From assembly GCA_002309805.1 (NCBI GenBank), contig DBYJ01000059.1, forward strand, positions 418 through 41,943: 41,526 nucleotides of DNA. The letters run 5' to 3'. Every line of letters starts with the position of its first letter. The stretch's first letter is position 1. The notes beneath the pieces were generated by a model. The model worked only from the letters and a program-made list of their open reading frames with translations. It ran no database searches and was not told the DNA's origin. Origin of the DNA: Bacteroidales bacterium UBA1189 (GTDB taxonomy: Bacteria; Bacteroidota; Bacteroidia; Bacteroidales; Bacteroidaceae). Shown here one piece after another: positions 15,893-24,077 of the stretch. The position numbers were made by a program, and so were the translations under genes.

Positions 15893-16031
15893 AATTCGTT
15901 TAATTCGGATAATTCGCCGACGAGTAAAATAAAAACGGCGAATGGAACGAATTTGACGAATGGCGTTGCGGCGTGGAGCTTCGCACGCCGAATGAGAGGA
16001 GGGAGTTTTTTGAAACACGAATGACCATGAA
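15893..16031. repeat. About 140-bp intergenic element, copy B
   Basis: Direct repeat of copy A with small indels and substitutions; the stem CGGCGTG/CACGCCG is conserved at 15969-15990. Retention of the stem and the following TTTTTT points to a folded, possibly transcript-ending, unit. Confidence 0.75.
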
Positions 16032-16118
16032 TTAACACGAATTTTTCATGAATTAATTTATGGGTAATTCATGGGTATTTGTGGGCATTCGTGTTAAGAA
16101 AAAAAAGAAAAAATGGAT

Positions 16119-16244
16119 ATTTGATGTTCCATCGGTGGCATTTGATGTTGTGCTGATGGAGTTTGATTCTAATTCGTCAGCGCACTATTCTAATTTGCCA
16201 GTCCCCTATTCTAATTGGGCAGCGCACTATTCTATAATTCGTGG
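16119..16244. repeat. 21-bp periodic array (6 units) reaching into the DUF2461 stop codon
   Basis: Units start at 16119, 16140, 16161, 16182, 16203 and 16224. The first two share ATTTGATGTT, and later ones share TATTCTAATT and CAGCGCAC. The last unit overlaps the stop codon of the minus-strand gene at 16232. A 21-bp period keeps an open frame of seven-residue repeats, which I do not take as a gene. Confidence 0.8.
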
Positions 16245-16942
16245 TGCGCAAAGTCGATGGCGCGATTGATGTAGCGGGTGAAGGGGAGGGTGGTACGGAA
16301 AAGCTCTACGACGCGTTCGGCAAGGTGGGGGGAGGTGATGAAACTGTCATCAGGCTCGTAGCAGAGGCAGAAGGTCTTGAGGCGCAAGTACTCGGGGTAG
16401 GGCGCATCGGGAGAAAAGCCCTTGGGATTGCGCTTCAGGGCACCTGTCTGGTCAAGCCAGAAGAGGGGCGAGCATTGGTGCCGGACGATATCGTCGAAGT
16501 CTCCCTCGCCTGCGGCGATGTCCTCGCGCAGGATTTGCAGCACGCGCGGCTCGTAGCAGTAGTCACCCACGGCAAGCATGTGGGCGGTAGGGTAGCCATC
16601 GCTGTCGGCGCCGCCTGTTCCGATGTGGAAATAGTAGCCCACGTAGCCGGACTTCTTGCCGCCTGGGCAGATGTAGCAGCCCATGTGGGTCTTGTAGGGG
16701 CTTTTGTCGGCGCTGAAGCGGACGTCGCGATAGATGCGGTAGGTGCAGTCCTTGGGCTGAAGGCCGCGCACGGTATCGTCGAACGACGCTACGCCCTCGA
16801 TGAGGCTGGCTGTGAGGGCATCGAACTGCTGCTGGCAGCGTAGGTACTCGTCTTTATGAGCCATGAACCAGGGGCGGTTGTTGTTGTCGCGAAGCGCACG
16901 AAGGAAGTGGATAATATCATCCATAAGTTCTTTTTTCTTCAT
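16232..16942 (-). CDS. DUF2461 family protein
   Basis: 236 residues of the DUF2461 (TIGR02453) family, whose function is not established. Typical family segments: FLRALRDNNNRPWFMAHKDE at 13-32, IYRDVRFSADKSPYKTHMG near 70-88, YYFHIG near 103-108 and PKGFSPDAPYPEYLRLKTF near 173-191. Length is normal for the family. Its 3' end runs into the 21-bp repeat array. It is transcribed divergently from the GH2 gene, sharing a 58-bp region with facing promoter boxes. Confidence 0.88.
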   Translation of the reverse strand: MKKKELMDDIIHFLRALRDNNNRPWFMAHKDEYLRCQQQFDALTASLIEGVASFDDTVRGLQPKDCTYRIYRDVRFSADKSPYKTHMGCYICPGGKKSGYVGYYFHIGTGGADSDGYPTAHMLAVGDYCYEPRVLQILREDIAAGEGDFDDIVRHQCSPLFWLDQTGALKRNPKGFSPDAPYPEYLRLKTFCLCYEPDDSFITSPHLAERVVELFRTTLPFTRYINRAIDFAHHEL

Positions 16943-16949
16943 TTTCGTG

Positions 16950-16978
16950 CAAAGTTACAAAAAAAAGAATTAACTTTG
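16950..16978. promoter_or_regulatory. Back-to-back -7 boxes between DUF2461 and GH2 genes
   Basis: TAACTTTG occurs on the minus strand at 16957-16950 and on the plus strand at 16971-16978, 13 bp apart, each reading toward its gene. Both match TAnnTTTG exactly. A TTTG on the minus strand (16984-16981) is 23 bp from its -7 box; no good -33 was seen for the plus strand. Confidence 0.55.
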
Positions 16979-17000
16979 TGCAAATTTTACAGAACTCCTT

Positions 17001-19901
17001 ATGAAAAAAACTATTTGTTTCGTTTTGATGGCAGCCTGCGGCATTTTAACGGGGCAGGCGCAGGCGGTGATTGACCTTAGCGGCACGTGGCAGTTCCAGA
17101 TGGACCGCGAGGACGTGGGCGAGGCGCAGCAATGGTACCGCCGGACGACGCTGGACGACACCATGCCCCTGCCGGGCTCCATGCCCGAGATGCTGAAGGG
17201 CGACGACATCACGGTAAATACCGTGTGGACAGGCTCGCTCTACGACAGCTCTTACTACTACAACCCCGCTATGGAGAAGTACCGTGTGGAGGGAAACGTC
17301 AAGCTCCCCTTCTTCCTCACCCCCGATAAGCACTATGTGGGTGCGGCGTGGTATGTCCGTGAGGTGAACCTGTCGAAGGAGTGGGCGGGGCAGCACGTGA
17401 CGCTCTACCTCGAGCGGCCTCATTGGGAGAGTTCCGTCTGGGTGAACGGCAAACAAGTGGGCATGCAGAATAGCCTGTGTGTGGCGCATGAGTTTGACGT
17501 CTCGCCTTATATTAAGAAAGGAAAGAACCTCATAGCCATCCGCATCGACAACCGCGTGAAGGACATCAACCCAGGCCCCGACAGTCATAGCATCACCGAC
17601 CAGACGCAGGGTAACTGGAACGGCATCGTCGGCGCGTTGGAGCTGCGGCGGACGGGGAGTGTCTATATTGACGACCTGCAAGTCTATCCCAACATCCACG
17701 ATTATACGGCTGTGGTTCGGACGGTAGTGGTGAACGGCACAGGCAAGGCCGTGAAGGGCGCCATCGACTATGTGGCGAAGTGCGAGAGCACCGCCCGCGG
17801 CACACATCATATCAACGAGACGAAGTACCACACCTTCGCAGCCGGCACGCATACCATCATCGACACGCTGCTCATCAGCGAGCGCGCCATCCTGTGGGAC
17901 GAGTTCCACCCCGACGTCTATTTCCTGCAGACGCACGTTTGCGAATCGTACCTCGGCAGCCTGGTGAAGATGGACAAGAACATCACCTCGTTCGGCATGA
18001 GGGAGTTCAAGGTGGGCGAGAACTACTTCTACGTCAACGGCCGAAAGACGCTGCTGCGCGGCACGGTGGAGAACTGCGACTTCCCCCTCACGGGCTATGC
18101 ACCCATGGACGAGGAGTCGTGGGAACGGGTGTTCCGCATCTGCAAGAGCTACGGCCTGAACCACATGCGCTTCCATTCGTTCTGTCCGCCCGAGGCGGCC
18201 TTTGCTGCGGCCGACCGTGTGGGCTTCTACCTGCAACCCGAAGGCCCCAGCTGGCCCAATCACGGCAGCAGCCTGGGTAATGGCGAACCCATCGACGACT
18301 ACCTCTGGGCTGAGGCTGAGCGTATGGTCAAGGCTTACGGCAACCATCCCTCGTTCTGCATGATGGCTATCGGCAACGAGCCTCGCGGCAACTGGGTGGA
18401 GTGGGTGAGCAAGTTTGTTGATTATTGGAAGGAACACGATACACGCCGCGTCTATACGGGCGCCTCGGTAGGCGGAGGCTGGCAATGGCAGCCCAAGAGC
18501 CAGTATCACGTCAAGGCCGGCGCCCGCGGACTGGAGTGGGCACGTCAGCAGCCGAACAGCATGGATGACTTCAGCGATAACCGCTTCATCCTGCAAGCCG
18601 GCACTACTCCCTACGTCAGCCACGAGACGGGGCAATGGTGCGTCTTCCCCAATTTCAACGAGCGGCGCAAATACACAGGCGTCAACAAAGCCAAGAACTT
18701 CGACATCTTCAGCGACATCCTGGCTGAAAACGACATGGCTGAGCTGGGGCACGACTTCATGATGGCCAGCGGCAAGCTGCAGGCACTCTGCTACAAAAAC
18801 GAGATTGAGAAGACGCTCCGCACGCCGGGCTATGCAGGCTTCCAGCTGCTGGCGCTCAACGACTATAGCGGACAGGGTACGGCGTTGGTAGGCGTCACGG
18901 ATGTCTTCTTCGGCGAAAAAGAGTATATCCATGCCGACGAATGGCATCACTTCTGCTGCGAAACCGTACCCCTTGCCCGTCTGCCCAAGTTCGTCTATAC
19001 GGCGGGCGACACGCTGAAGGCCCAGATCGAGATGGCTCACTTCGGCGAGAATCCTATCGAGCGGGCGAATATCATCGTTTATCTCTGTCCCGAATATGGC
19101 GTGAAAATGAAGGTGGGACACTTCATCAAGGACATTCCCATCGGCAGCCCCACGCCGATAGGCGACATCAGCCTGCCCGTAACCGACGTCAAGGAGGCCA
19201 CGAAGTATCGGCTGGAGGTGTTGGTTAGCGGCACGAACTTCGTGAACGAATGGGATGTATGGTTCTATCCCGCTGAGCCGGAGATGGACGAAGGTGAGGT
19301 TTATGTAACCTCGATTTTGGATGACAAAGCGCTGGAAATTCTTGATAAGGGCGGCGATGTGCTCGTTTGCGCCGCAGGAAAGGTGACCTACGGAGCGGGC
19401 ATAAGCCAGCAGTTCCTGCCCGTCTTCTGGAATACCAGTTGGTTTAAGATGCGTCCGCCCCACACGACGGGCCTCTTCATCAACGACGCCCATCCGTTGT
19501 TCCGTGAATTCCCCACGGACTATCATAGCGACGTGCAATGGTGGGAGCTGGTGAATAATGCTCAGGTGATGCTGTTCTCCGACTTCCCGCAGGGCTTCCA
19601 GCCGCTGGTGCAGAGCATCGACACGTGGTTCCTCTCCCGCAAGATAGGTATGCTCTTCGAAGCCCGTGTAGGGAAGGGCCGTCTGATAATGACGACGATG
19701 GACATCGACACGAACCTCGATCGTCGTATTGTGGCGCGCCAGATGCGCAAGGCCATACTCGACTACATGAATTCGCCTTATTTCCGCCCTGTTTTTGCGG
19801 TGTCTGCGGCTACGGTGCAGCAGCTCTTTACCAAGCCAACCCCGTCGGTGAACATGTTCACGAAACAATCGCCTGACGAACTGAAGCCGAAGATTAATTA
19901 G
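17001..19901 (+). CDS. Glycoside hydrolase family 2, probable beta-galactosidase type
   Basis: 966 residues with a signal peptide (MKKTICFVLMAACGILTGQA). Order: jelly-roll sugar-binding domain about 22-215 (YVREVNLSKEWAGQHVTLYL, WVNGKQVG), Ig-like domain about 220-330, TIM barrel about 335-640 and a C-terminal region to 966. The catalytic acid/base is probably Glu460 in MAIGNEPRGNW and the nucleophile Glu542 in SHETGQW, both usual for clan A retaining GH2. The exact sugar is not certain; with CE12 and GH106 directly downstream, a galactose or galacturonide side chain of rhamnogalacturonan is likely. Probably periplasmic. The acetylesterase gene begins 2 bp after its stop, so the two are coupled. 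Confidence 0.85.
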   Translation: MKKTICFVLMAACGILTGQAQAVIDLSGTWQFQMDREDVGEAQQWYRRTTLDDTMPLPGSMPEMLKGDDITVNTVWTGSLYDSSYYYNPAMEKYRVEGNVKLPFFLTPDKHYVGAAWYVREVNLSKEWAGQHVTLYLERPHWESSVWVNGKQVGMQNSLCVAHEFDVSPYIKKGKNLIAIRIDNRVKDINPGPDSHSITDQTQGNWNGIVGALELRRTGSVYIDDLQVYPNIHDYTAVVRTVVVNGTGKAVKGAIDYVAKCESTARGTHHINETKYHTFAAGTHTIIDTLLISERAILWDEFHPDVYFLQTHVCESYLGSLVKMDKNITSFGMREFKVGENYFYVNGRKTLLRGTVENCDFPLTGYAPMDEESWERVFRICKSYGLNHMRFHSFCPPEAAFAAADRVGFYLQPEGPSWPNHGSSLGNGEPIDDYLWAEAERMVKAYGNHPSFCMMAIGNEPRGNWVEWVSKFVDYWKEHDTRRVYTGASVGGGWQWQPKSQYHVKAGARGLEWARQQPNSMDDFSDNRFILQAGTTPYVSHETGQWCVFPNFNERRKYTGVNKAKNFDIFSDILAENDMAELGHDFMMASGKLQALCYKNEIEKTLRTPGYAGFQLLALNDYSGQGTALVGVTDVFFGEKEYIHADEWHHFCCETVPLARLPKFVYTAGDTLKAQIEMAHFGENPIERANIIVYLCPEYGVKMKVGHFIKDIPIGSPTPIGDISLPVTDVKEATKYRLEVLVSGTNFVNEWDVWFYPAEPEMDEGEVYVTSILDDKALEILDKGGDVLVCAAGKVTYGAGISQQFLPVFWNTSWFKMRPPHTTGLFINDAHPLFREFPTDYHSDVQWWELVNNAQVMLFSDFPQGFQPLVQSIDTWFLSRKIGMLFEARVGKGRLIMTTMDIDTNLDRRIVARQMRKAILDYMNSPYFRPVFAVSAATVQQLFTKPTPSVNMFTKQSPDELKPKIN

Positions 19902-19903
19902 GA

Positions 19904-21235
19904 ATGAAAAATAAAATGCCTTGTATGAAGTTTTTGTCGTCTGCTCGTGTCTTTCTTTGCAGAACTATTTATTTTTCATTTTTCATTCTTCATTTTTCAT
20001 TTCTGTCCGCCCAGACGTTTGACTTTAGCGGAAGCAAGAAAGTTGCAGAAGGCGTGATTCGTGTGACGCCTGATATGCGCTATTCGTCGGACGTGGGCTA
20101 CGGCTATGACTTCATAGCCTCTCCCCTCCCTTCACGGGAGGGGTCGGGGGTGGGTCTTTTCTTCTCCGTCGCCCTGCCTGACGGCAACTACAAAGTGACA
20201 TTGACCCTCGGCTCAAAGCGTCGGGCTGGGGTGACAACCGTGCGTGCCGAATCGCGAAGACTGCTATTGGAAAGCGTCCCGACGAAGAAGGGCGAGCAGA
20301 AGACGTTCACCTTCACCGTCAACAAACGCACCCCCTTCATCAGCGGGAACGACTATGTCCGTATCAAGCCACGCGAAAAGAACAAGCTCAACTGGGACGA
20401 TCGTCTGACAATAGAGGTAAACGGCTCTGCGCCTCAGTTGGCGATGCTGAAGATAGAGCCTTCCGACGAGACCGTCACAACGCTATATCTCTGTGGAAAC
20501 AGCACCGTCGTTGATCAGGACTATGAGCCTTGGGCTTCGTGGGGGCAGATGATTCCCCGCTGGTTCGACGAGACGGTCAGCGTAGCCAACTATGCCGAGA
20601 GTGGCGAGAGCGCCTCCTCCTTCATTGCTGCTGGGCGACTGAAGAAGATTCTTGCCCATTTGCGGGCAGGAGACTATGTTTTCGTGGAGTTTGGCCATAA
20701 CGACCAGAAGCAGCGCGGCCCGGGCAAAGGTGCTTACTACAATTTCGCTACCGAGCTCAAGACGTTTGTCGATGAGGTGCGTGCGCGTGATGCATACATC
20801 GTCTTCCTTACTCCTACCCAGCGGCGCAGTTTCGATGCGGCGGGCAAGATTCAGGAAACCCATGCCGACTACCCCGACGCCATGCGCTGGGTGGCAGGAC
20901 GCGAGGGCGTCCCCGTCATCGAACTGCATGACATGACCCGCACGTTCTTCGAGACGCTGGGCGTGGAAGGCTCCAAGAAGGCGTTGGTGCATTATCCTGC
21001 CAACAGCTATCCCAACCAACCGCAGGCATTGGCGGACAATACCCATTTCAATCCCTATGGTGCCTACGAAGTAGCCAAGATGGTGATAGAGGGAATGAAG
21101 CAGCTTCGTCTGCCTTTGGTAGAACACCTGCGTTCGGATTATACGGACTACGACCCTGCCCATCCAGACGACCCTGCCACGTTCCATTGGGACGAAAGCA
21201 CTTTCTTTGAAATCGACAAGCCAGACGGAAACTGA
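19904..21235 (+). CDS. Rhamnogalacturonan acetylesterase (CE12-like SGNH hydrolase)
   Basis: 443 residues; removes acetyl groups from rhamnogalacturonan so that hydrolases can act. N-terminal signal region with hydrophobic core IYFSFFILHFSFLSAQT, an accessory beta domain about 35-185, then the SGNH domain about 190-420. Catalytic residues visible: Ser200 in LYLCGNSTVVDQ (the usual GDS reads GNS), block III GHNDQKQRGPG near 266, and the Asp378/His381 pair in ADNTHFNPYGA. Part of the signal peptide is encoded by TTTTTCA heptads shared with the next gene. A GC-rich hairpin element at 20119-20157 adds an in-frame SPLPSREGSGVG to the accessory domain. Start chosen at 19904; Met5 or Met8 are possible. 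Confidence 0.86.
   Translation: MKNKMPCMKFLSSARVFLCRTIYFSFFILHFSFLSAQTFDFSGSKKVAEGVIRVTPDMRYSSDVGYGYDFIASPLPSREGSGVGLFFSVALPDGNYKVTLTLGSKRRAGVTTVRAESRRLLLESVPTKKGEQKTFTFTVNKRTPFISGNDYVRIKPREKNKLNWDDRLTIEVNGSAPQLAMLKIEPSDETVTTLYLCGNSTVVDQDYEPWASWGQMIPRWFDETVSVANYAESGESASSFIAAGRLKKILAHLRAGDYVFVEFGHNDQKQRGPGKGAYYNFATELKTFVDEVRARDAYIVFLTPTQRRSFDAAGKIQETHADYPDAMRWVAGREGVPVIELHDMTRTFFETLGVEGSKKALVHYPANSYPNQPQALADNTHFNPYGAYEVAKMVIEGMKQLRLPLVEHLRSDYTDYDPAHPDDPATFHWDESTFFEIDKPDGN
19956..20004. repeat. TTTTTCA heptad tract encoding a signal peptide (copy 1)
   Basis: TTTGCAGAACTATTTA is followed by 7-bp units TTTTTCA, TTTTTCA, TTCTTCA, TTTTTCA at 19972-19999. The same leader and heptads occur at 21388-21430 in the rhamnosidase gene. 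Confidence 0.85.
20119..20157 (+). repeat. GC-rich palindromic (REP-like) element inside the acetylesterase gene
   Basis: CCCCTCCC (20123-20130), loop TTCAC, GGGAGGGG (20136-20143), then a G-rich tail. It is the same family as the hairpin at 10719-10736 and is read in frame. Confidence 0.7.
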
Positions 21236-21238
21236 GAG

Positions 21239-21271
21239 TTAGTTAAGAATTAAGAATTAAGAGTTAAGAAA
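21239..21271. repeat. TTAAGAA/TTAAGAG heptad tract
   Basis: Between the acetylesterase and rhamnosidase genes; units of 7 bp, the same sequence family as at 8958-8985 and, in short form, 25905-25921. Confidence 0.8.
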
Positions 21272-21337
21272 AAAAACTCAGCCATTCAACCCATTAACCC
21301 CATTCGCCCCATCCCCCCCATCAGAAAAAAATATGAA

Positions 21338-23998
21338 ATGAACAAGAAATACCCCAAACCGTTTTTCTTTCCTGTAAGCCGTATGGTTTGCAGAACTATT
21401 TATTTTTTATTTTTCATTTTTCATTTTTCATTAATGTCTGCCCAGACATGGCCAGACATTACTCAGACCGCCAAGCCTGCAGCCCGTTGGTGGTGGCTGG
21501 GTAGTGCTGTAGATAAGGAGAATCTGGAGTGGAACATCCGCTCGTATGCCGAGGCAGGCTTGGGAGAGTTGGAGATAACGCCCATCTACGGCGTGCAGGG
21601 AAACGAGGCAAACGACATCCCATTCCTCTCCGAGAAGTGGATGGAAATGCTGCGCTACTGTCAGGAGATAGGGCAGGACGTCGGCATCCGCATCGATATG
21701 AGCACGGGTACGGGATGGCCCTTCGGCGGTCCGTCTGTGAGCGACAGCGATGCCGCATGCAGGGCCATATTTGGTAAGGATGCGGCAGGCAACATCACCT
21801 TTGAGGTTGGCAAGACGAAGCAGAAGGTGAAGCGTGCTGCTCCGGGTGGAGAAGGCTGGGTTGTGGACCATTACGACAAGGATGCCGTCCGCCGCTATCT
21901 CGACTACATCAGCAAGCCATTCAAGGCGACGGGTACTCCCTTTCCCAACAATTTCTTCAACGACTCGTATGAGGTGTACGGCGCTGACTGGACCCCCACC
22001 TTCCTGAAAGAATTCGTACGCCGCCGTGGATATAAGCTGGAAGAGCATTGGGAAGATTTTCTCAGTATGGACTATGCCAACGAGGCCACGCGCCGTATCG
22101 TCAGCGACTATCGGGAGACGCTGGGCGAGCTGCTGAACGAGAACTTTGCCCACCAATGGACGGCATGGGCACACAAGCTGGGCACGATAACCCGAGGGCA
22201 GGCTCACGGCAGCCCGTCGAACCTCATCGACACCTACGCCGCCTACGACATCCCTGAGTGCGAGGGCTTCGGACTCAGCCCCTTCGGCATCAAAGGGCTT
22301 CGGGTCGATTCCATCCGCAAGAAAAACGATGCCGACTTTACCGTCTTGAAATATGCCTCCAGCGCAGCCCACATCAGCGGCAAGCCGTTGGTGAGCAGCG
22401 AGACATTCACCTGGCTTACCGAGCATTTCCGCACCAGCCTCTCGCAATGCAAACCCGACATGGACCTGATGTTCATCACGGGCGTCAACCACATGTTCTT
22501 CCACGGCACCTGCTATAGCCCCAAGGACGACCCGTGGCCCGGATGGAAGTTCTATGCCTCGATGGACATGTCGCCCACCAACACCATCTGGCGCGATGCC
22601 CCGGAGTTCCTCACCTACATCGCCCGCTGCCAGAGCTTCCTGCAGATGGGGAAGCCCGACAACGATTTCCTTGTCTATCTCCCCATCTACGACATCTGGC
22701 ACGAGCAGCCCGGACGCTACCTGATGTTTGACATCCACAAGATGCGCGAAAAGGCGCCCCGCTTCATCGAGGCTGTCAACACCATCTGCGAGTCGGGCTA
22801 CGATGTCGATTACATCAGCGATGCCTTCCTCCAGCAGACGGTCGTCAGGAACGGGCAGCTTGTCACTCCCGGCAAGGCTGCTTATAAGGCTGTCATCGTG
22901 CCTGCTGCCCGACTGATGCCTGTGGAGACGTTGGCGCAGCTGGAGAAGCTGGCGCGGCAGGGGGCGACGGTGGTGTTCATGGGCGGATTGCCCGAGGATG
23001 TGCCAGGCTTTGGACGCTACGAAAAGCGTCATGCAGCCTTCCAGAAGACTTTGGCAAAGATACAGCAAGCCCCCATCCTCATCGGTACCGACTATGACAA
23101 GACGTTAGAGCTATGTGGCGCACGCCGCGAGAGTATGCGCCTCTCCTGGTGTGGCTTCCGCGCTATTCGTCGTGCCAACGACACGGGATATCACTATTTC
23201 ATCAGCAATCTTCAGGACCACGACGTGGAGGCCGTCGTCACACTCGGCGTGAATTTTGCTGATGCCCTTTTCTTCGACCCGCTGACAGGGTGCATAGGTC
23301 GTCCGATGATGAACGGCAGCAAGGTGTTCATTCAACTGAAGTCGGGCGAGAGCATCATCCTGCAGACGTTCGACGAGCCGCTGACGGCAGATATGCCCGA
23401 TTGGCAGTATCTGCAGCCACAGGCTGTAAGCCTCTCGCTTGACCATGGCTGGACCTTGTCGTTCGACGAGAGCACGCCCGAAATCAAGCGCACCTTCCGC
23501 ATCGACGAGCCCTGCTCGTGGACGGAGGTAAAGGGATGCCCCGACTTGCTGACAAACATGGGCACGGGCATCTATACCGTCAACTTCACGCTCCCTGACA
23601 TGAAGGCCGACGAATGGTTGCTCGACCTCGGCGATGTCCGTGAGAGCGCGCGCGTATATATCAATGAGGAGTATGCCGGCACGGCATGGTGCGTGCCGTT
23701 CCAGCTGAGGGTGGGCAAGTTCCTGAAGCAAGGCGAGAACACGCTTCGCGTGGAGGTGACGGACCTCCCTGCCAACCGCATTGCCCAGATGGACCGCGAG
23801 GGCGTTCCCTGGCGCAAGTTCAAGGATATCAACATTGCCGACCTCAACTACCGCAATACCCGCTATGGCGATTGGGCTCCCGTTCCCTCGGGGCTCAACA
23901 GCTCTGTCAAACTCATCCCCAGCGAGGTTCAGACACAGGGGATGATGCATGAGCAGTTAGCAAGAGAAAAAGAACAAGGCATCCTTCGCTTGCACTAA
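21338..23998 (+). CDS. Alpha-L-rhamnosidase, GH106
   Basis: 886 residues. Releases terminal L-rhamnose from rhamnogalacturonan; characterised GH106 enzymes are inverting and calcium-dependent. The signature start of the mature enzyme is PAARWWWLGSAVDKENLEWN near 48-67, followed by IYGVQGNE and MSTGTGWPFGGPSVSD, typical of GH106. SSETFTWLTEHF and GVNHMFFHGTCYSP near 350-395 belong to the barrel core. The C-terminal part (about 735-860) is a GH2-like sugar-binding beta-sandwich (LLDLGDVRESARVYINEEYA). The signal peptide is built from the same TTTTTCA heptads as the acetylesterase. It is the third gene of the GH2-CE12-GH106 set. A three-codon ATGAAATGA overlaps the start and may matter for initiation. 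Confidence 0.9.
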   Translation: MNKKYPKPFFFPVSRMVCRTIYFLFFIFHFSLMSAQTWPDITQTAKPAARWWWLGSAVDKENLEWNIRSYAEAGLGELEITPIYGVQGNEANDIPFLSEKWMEMLRYCQEIGQDVGIRIDMSTGTGWPFGGPSVSDSDAACRAIFGKDAAGNITFEVGKTKQKVKRAAPGGEGWVVDHYDKDAVRRYLDYISKPFKATGTPFPNNFFNDSYEVYGADWTPTFLKEFVRRRGYKLEEHWEDFLSMDYANEATRRIVSDYRETLGELLNENFAHQWTAWAHKLGTITRGQAHGSPSNLIDTYAAYDIPECEGFGLSPFGIKGLRVDSIRKKNDADFTVLKYASSAAHISGKPLVSSETFTWLTEHFRTSLSQCKPDMDLMFITGVNHMFFHGTCYSPKDDPWPGWKFYASMDMSPTNTIWRDAPEFLTYIARCQSFLQMGKPDNDFLVYLPIYDIWHEQPGRYLMFDIHKMREKAPRFIEAVNTICESGYDVDYISDAFLQQTVVRNGQLVTPGKAAYKAVIVPAARLMPVETLAQLEKLARQGATVVFMGGLPEDVPGFGRYEKRHAAFQKTLAKIQQAPILIGTDYDKTLELCGARRESMRLSWCGFRAIRRANDTGYHYFISNLQDHDVEAVVTLGVNFADALFFDPLTGCIGRPMMNGSKVFIQLKSGESIILQTFDEPLTADMPDWQYLQPQAVSLSLDHGWTLSFDESTPEIKRTFRIDEPCSWTEVKGCPDLLTNMGTGIYTVNFTLPDMKADEWLLDLGDVRESARVYINEEYAGTAWCVPFQLRVGKFLKQGENTLRVEVTDLPANRIAQMDREGVPWRKFKDINIADLNYRNTRYGDWAPVPSGLNSSVKLIPSEVQTQGMMHEQLAREKEQGILRLH
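21388..21430. repeat. TTTTTCA heptad tract encoding a signal peptide (copy 2)
   Basis: TTTGCAGAACTATTTA then TTTTTTA and three TTTTTCA units (21403-21430). Both copies are followed within a few codons by the coding for S-A-Q-T at the cleavage site. Confidence 0.85.
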
Positions 23999-24013
23999 GT
24001 TCAAATTGATAAT

Positions 24014-24062
24014 AGTGAGCAGTGATCAGTGAACAGTGAACAGATAATAGTGAACAGATAAT
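24014..24062. repeat. Perfect 7-bp phased tract before the ABC exporter gene
   Basis: Seven consecutive heptads: AGTGAGC, AGTGATC, AGTGAAC (twice), AGATAAT, AGTGAAC, AGATAAT. The phase is kept even though the unit changes. It ends 15 bp before the start codon. Confidence 0.88.
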
Positions 24063-24077
24063 ACACAGGATAAAGCG

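Larger units (their letters stand above)
15383..16231. other. Gene-free region filled with repeat families
   Basis: About 850 bp without a convincing gene. It holds a 22-bp palindromic array (15509-15614), two copies of a roughly 140-bp element (15666-15809 and 15893-16031), an 11-bp periodic TAATTCGTGG tract near 15831-15861, and a 21-bp array (16119-16244). Short open frames over the arrays translate to repeated peptides and look like by-products. Confidence 0.75.

Noticed and set aside
16060..16269. Small plus-strand open frame with seven-residue repeats
   Set aside because: Its periodicity only mirrors the 21-bp DNA array, it overlaps the DUF2461 3' end, and no promoter is seen.
17046..19868. 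Long minus-strand open frame opposite the GH2 gene
   Set aside because: Same cause; the plus strand carries the catalytic Glu motifs of GH2.
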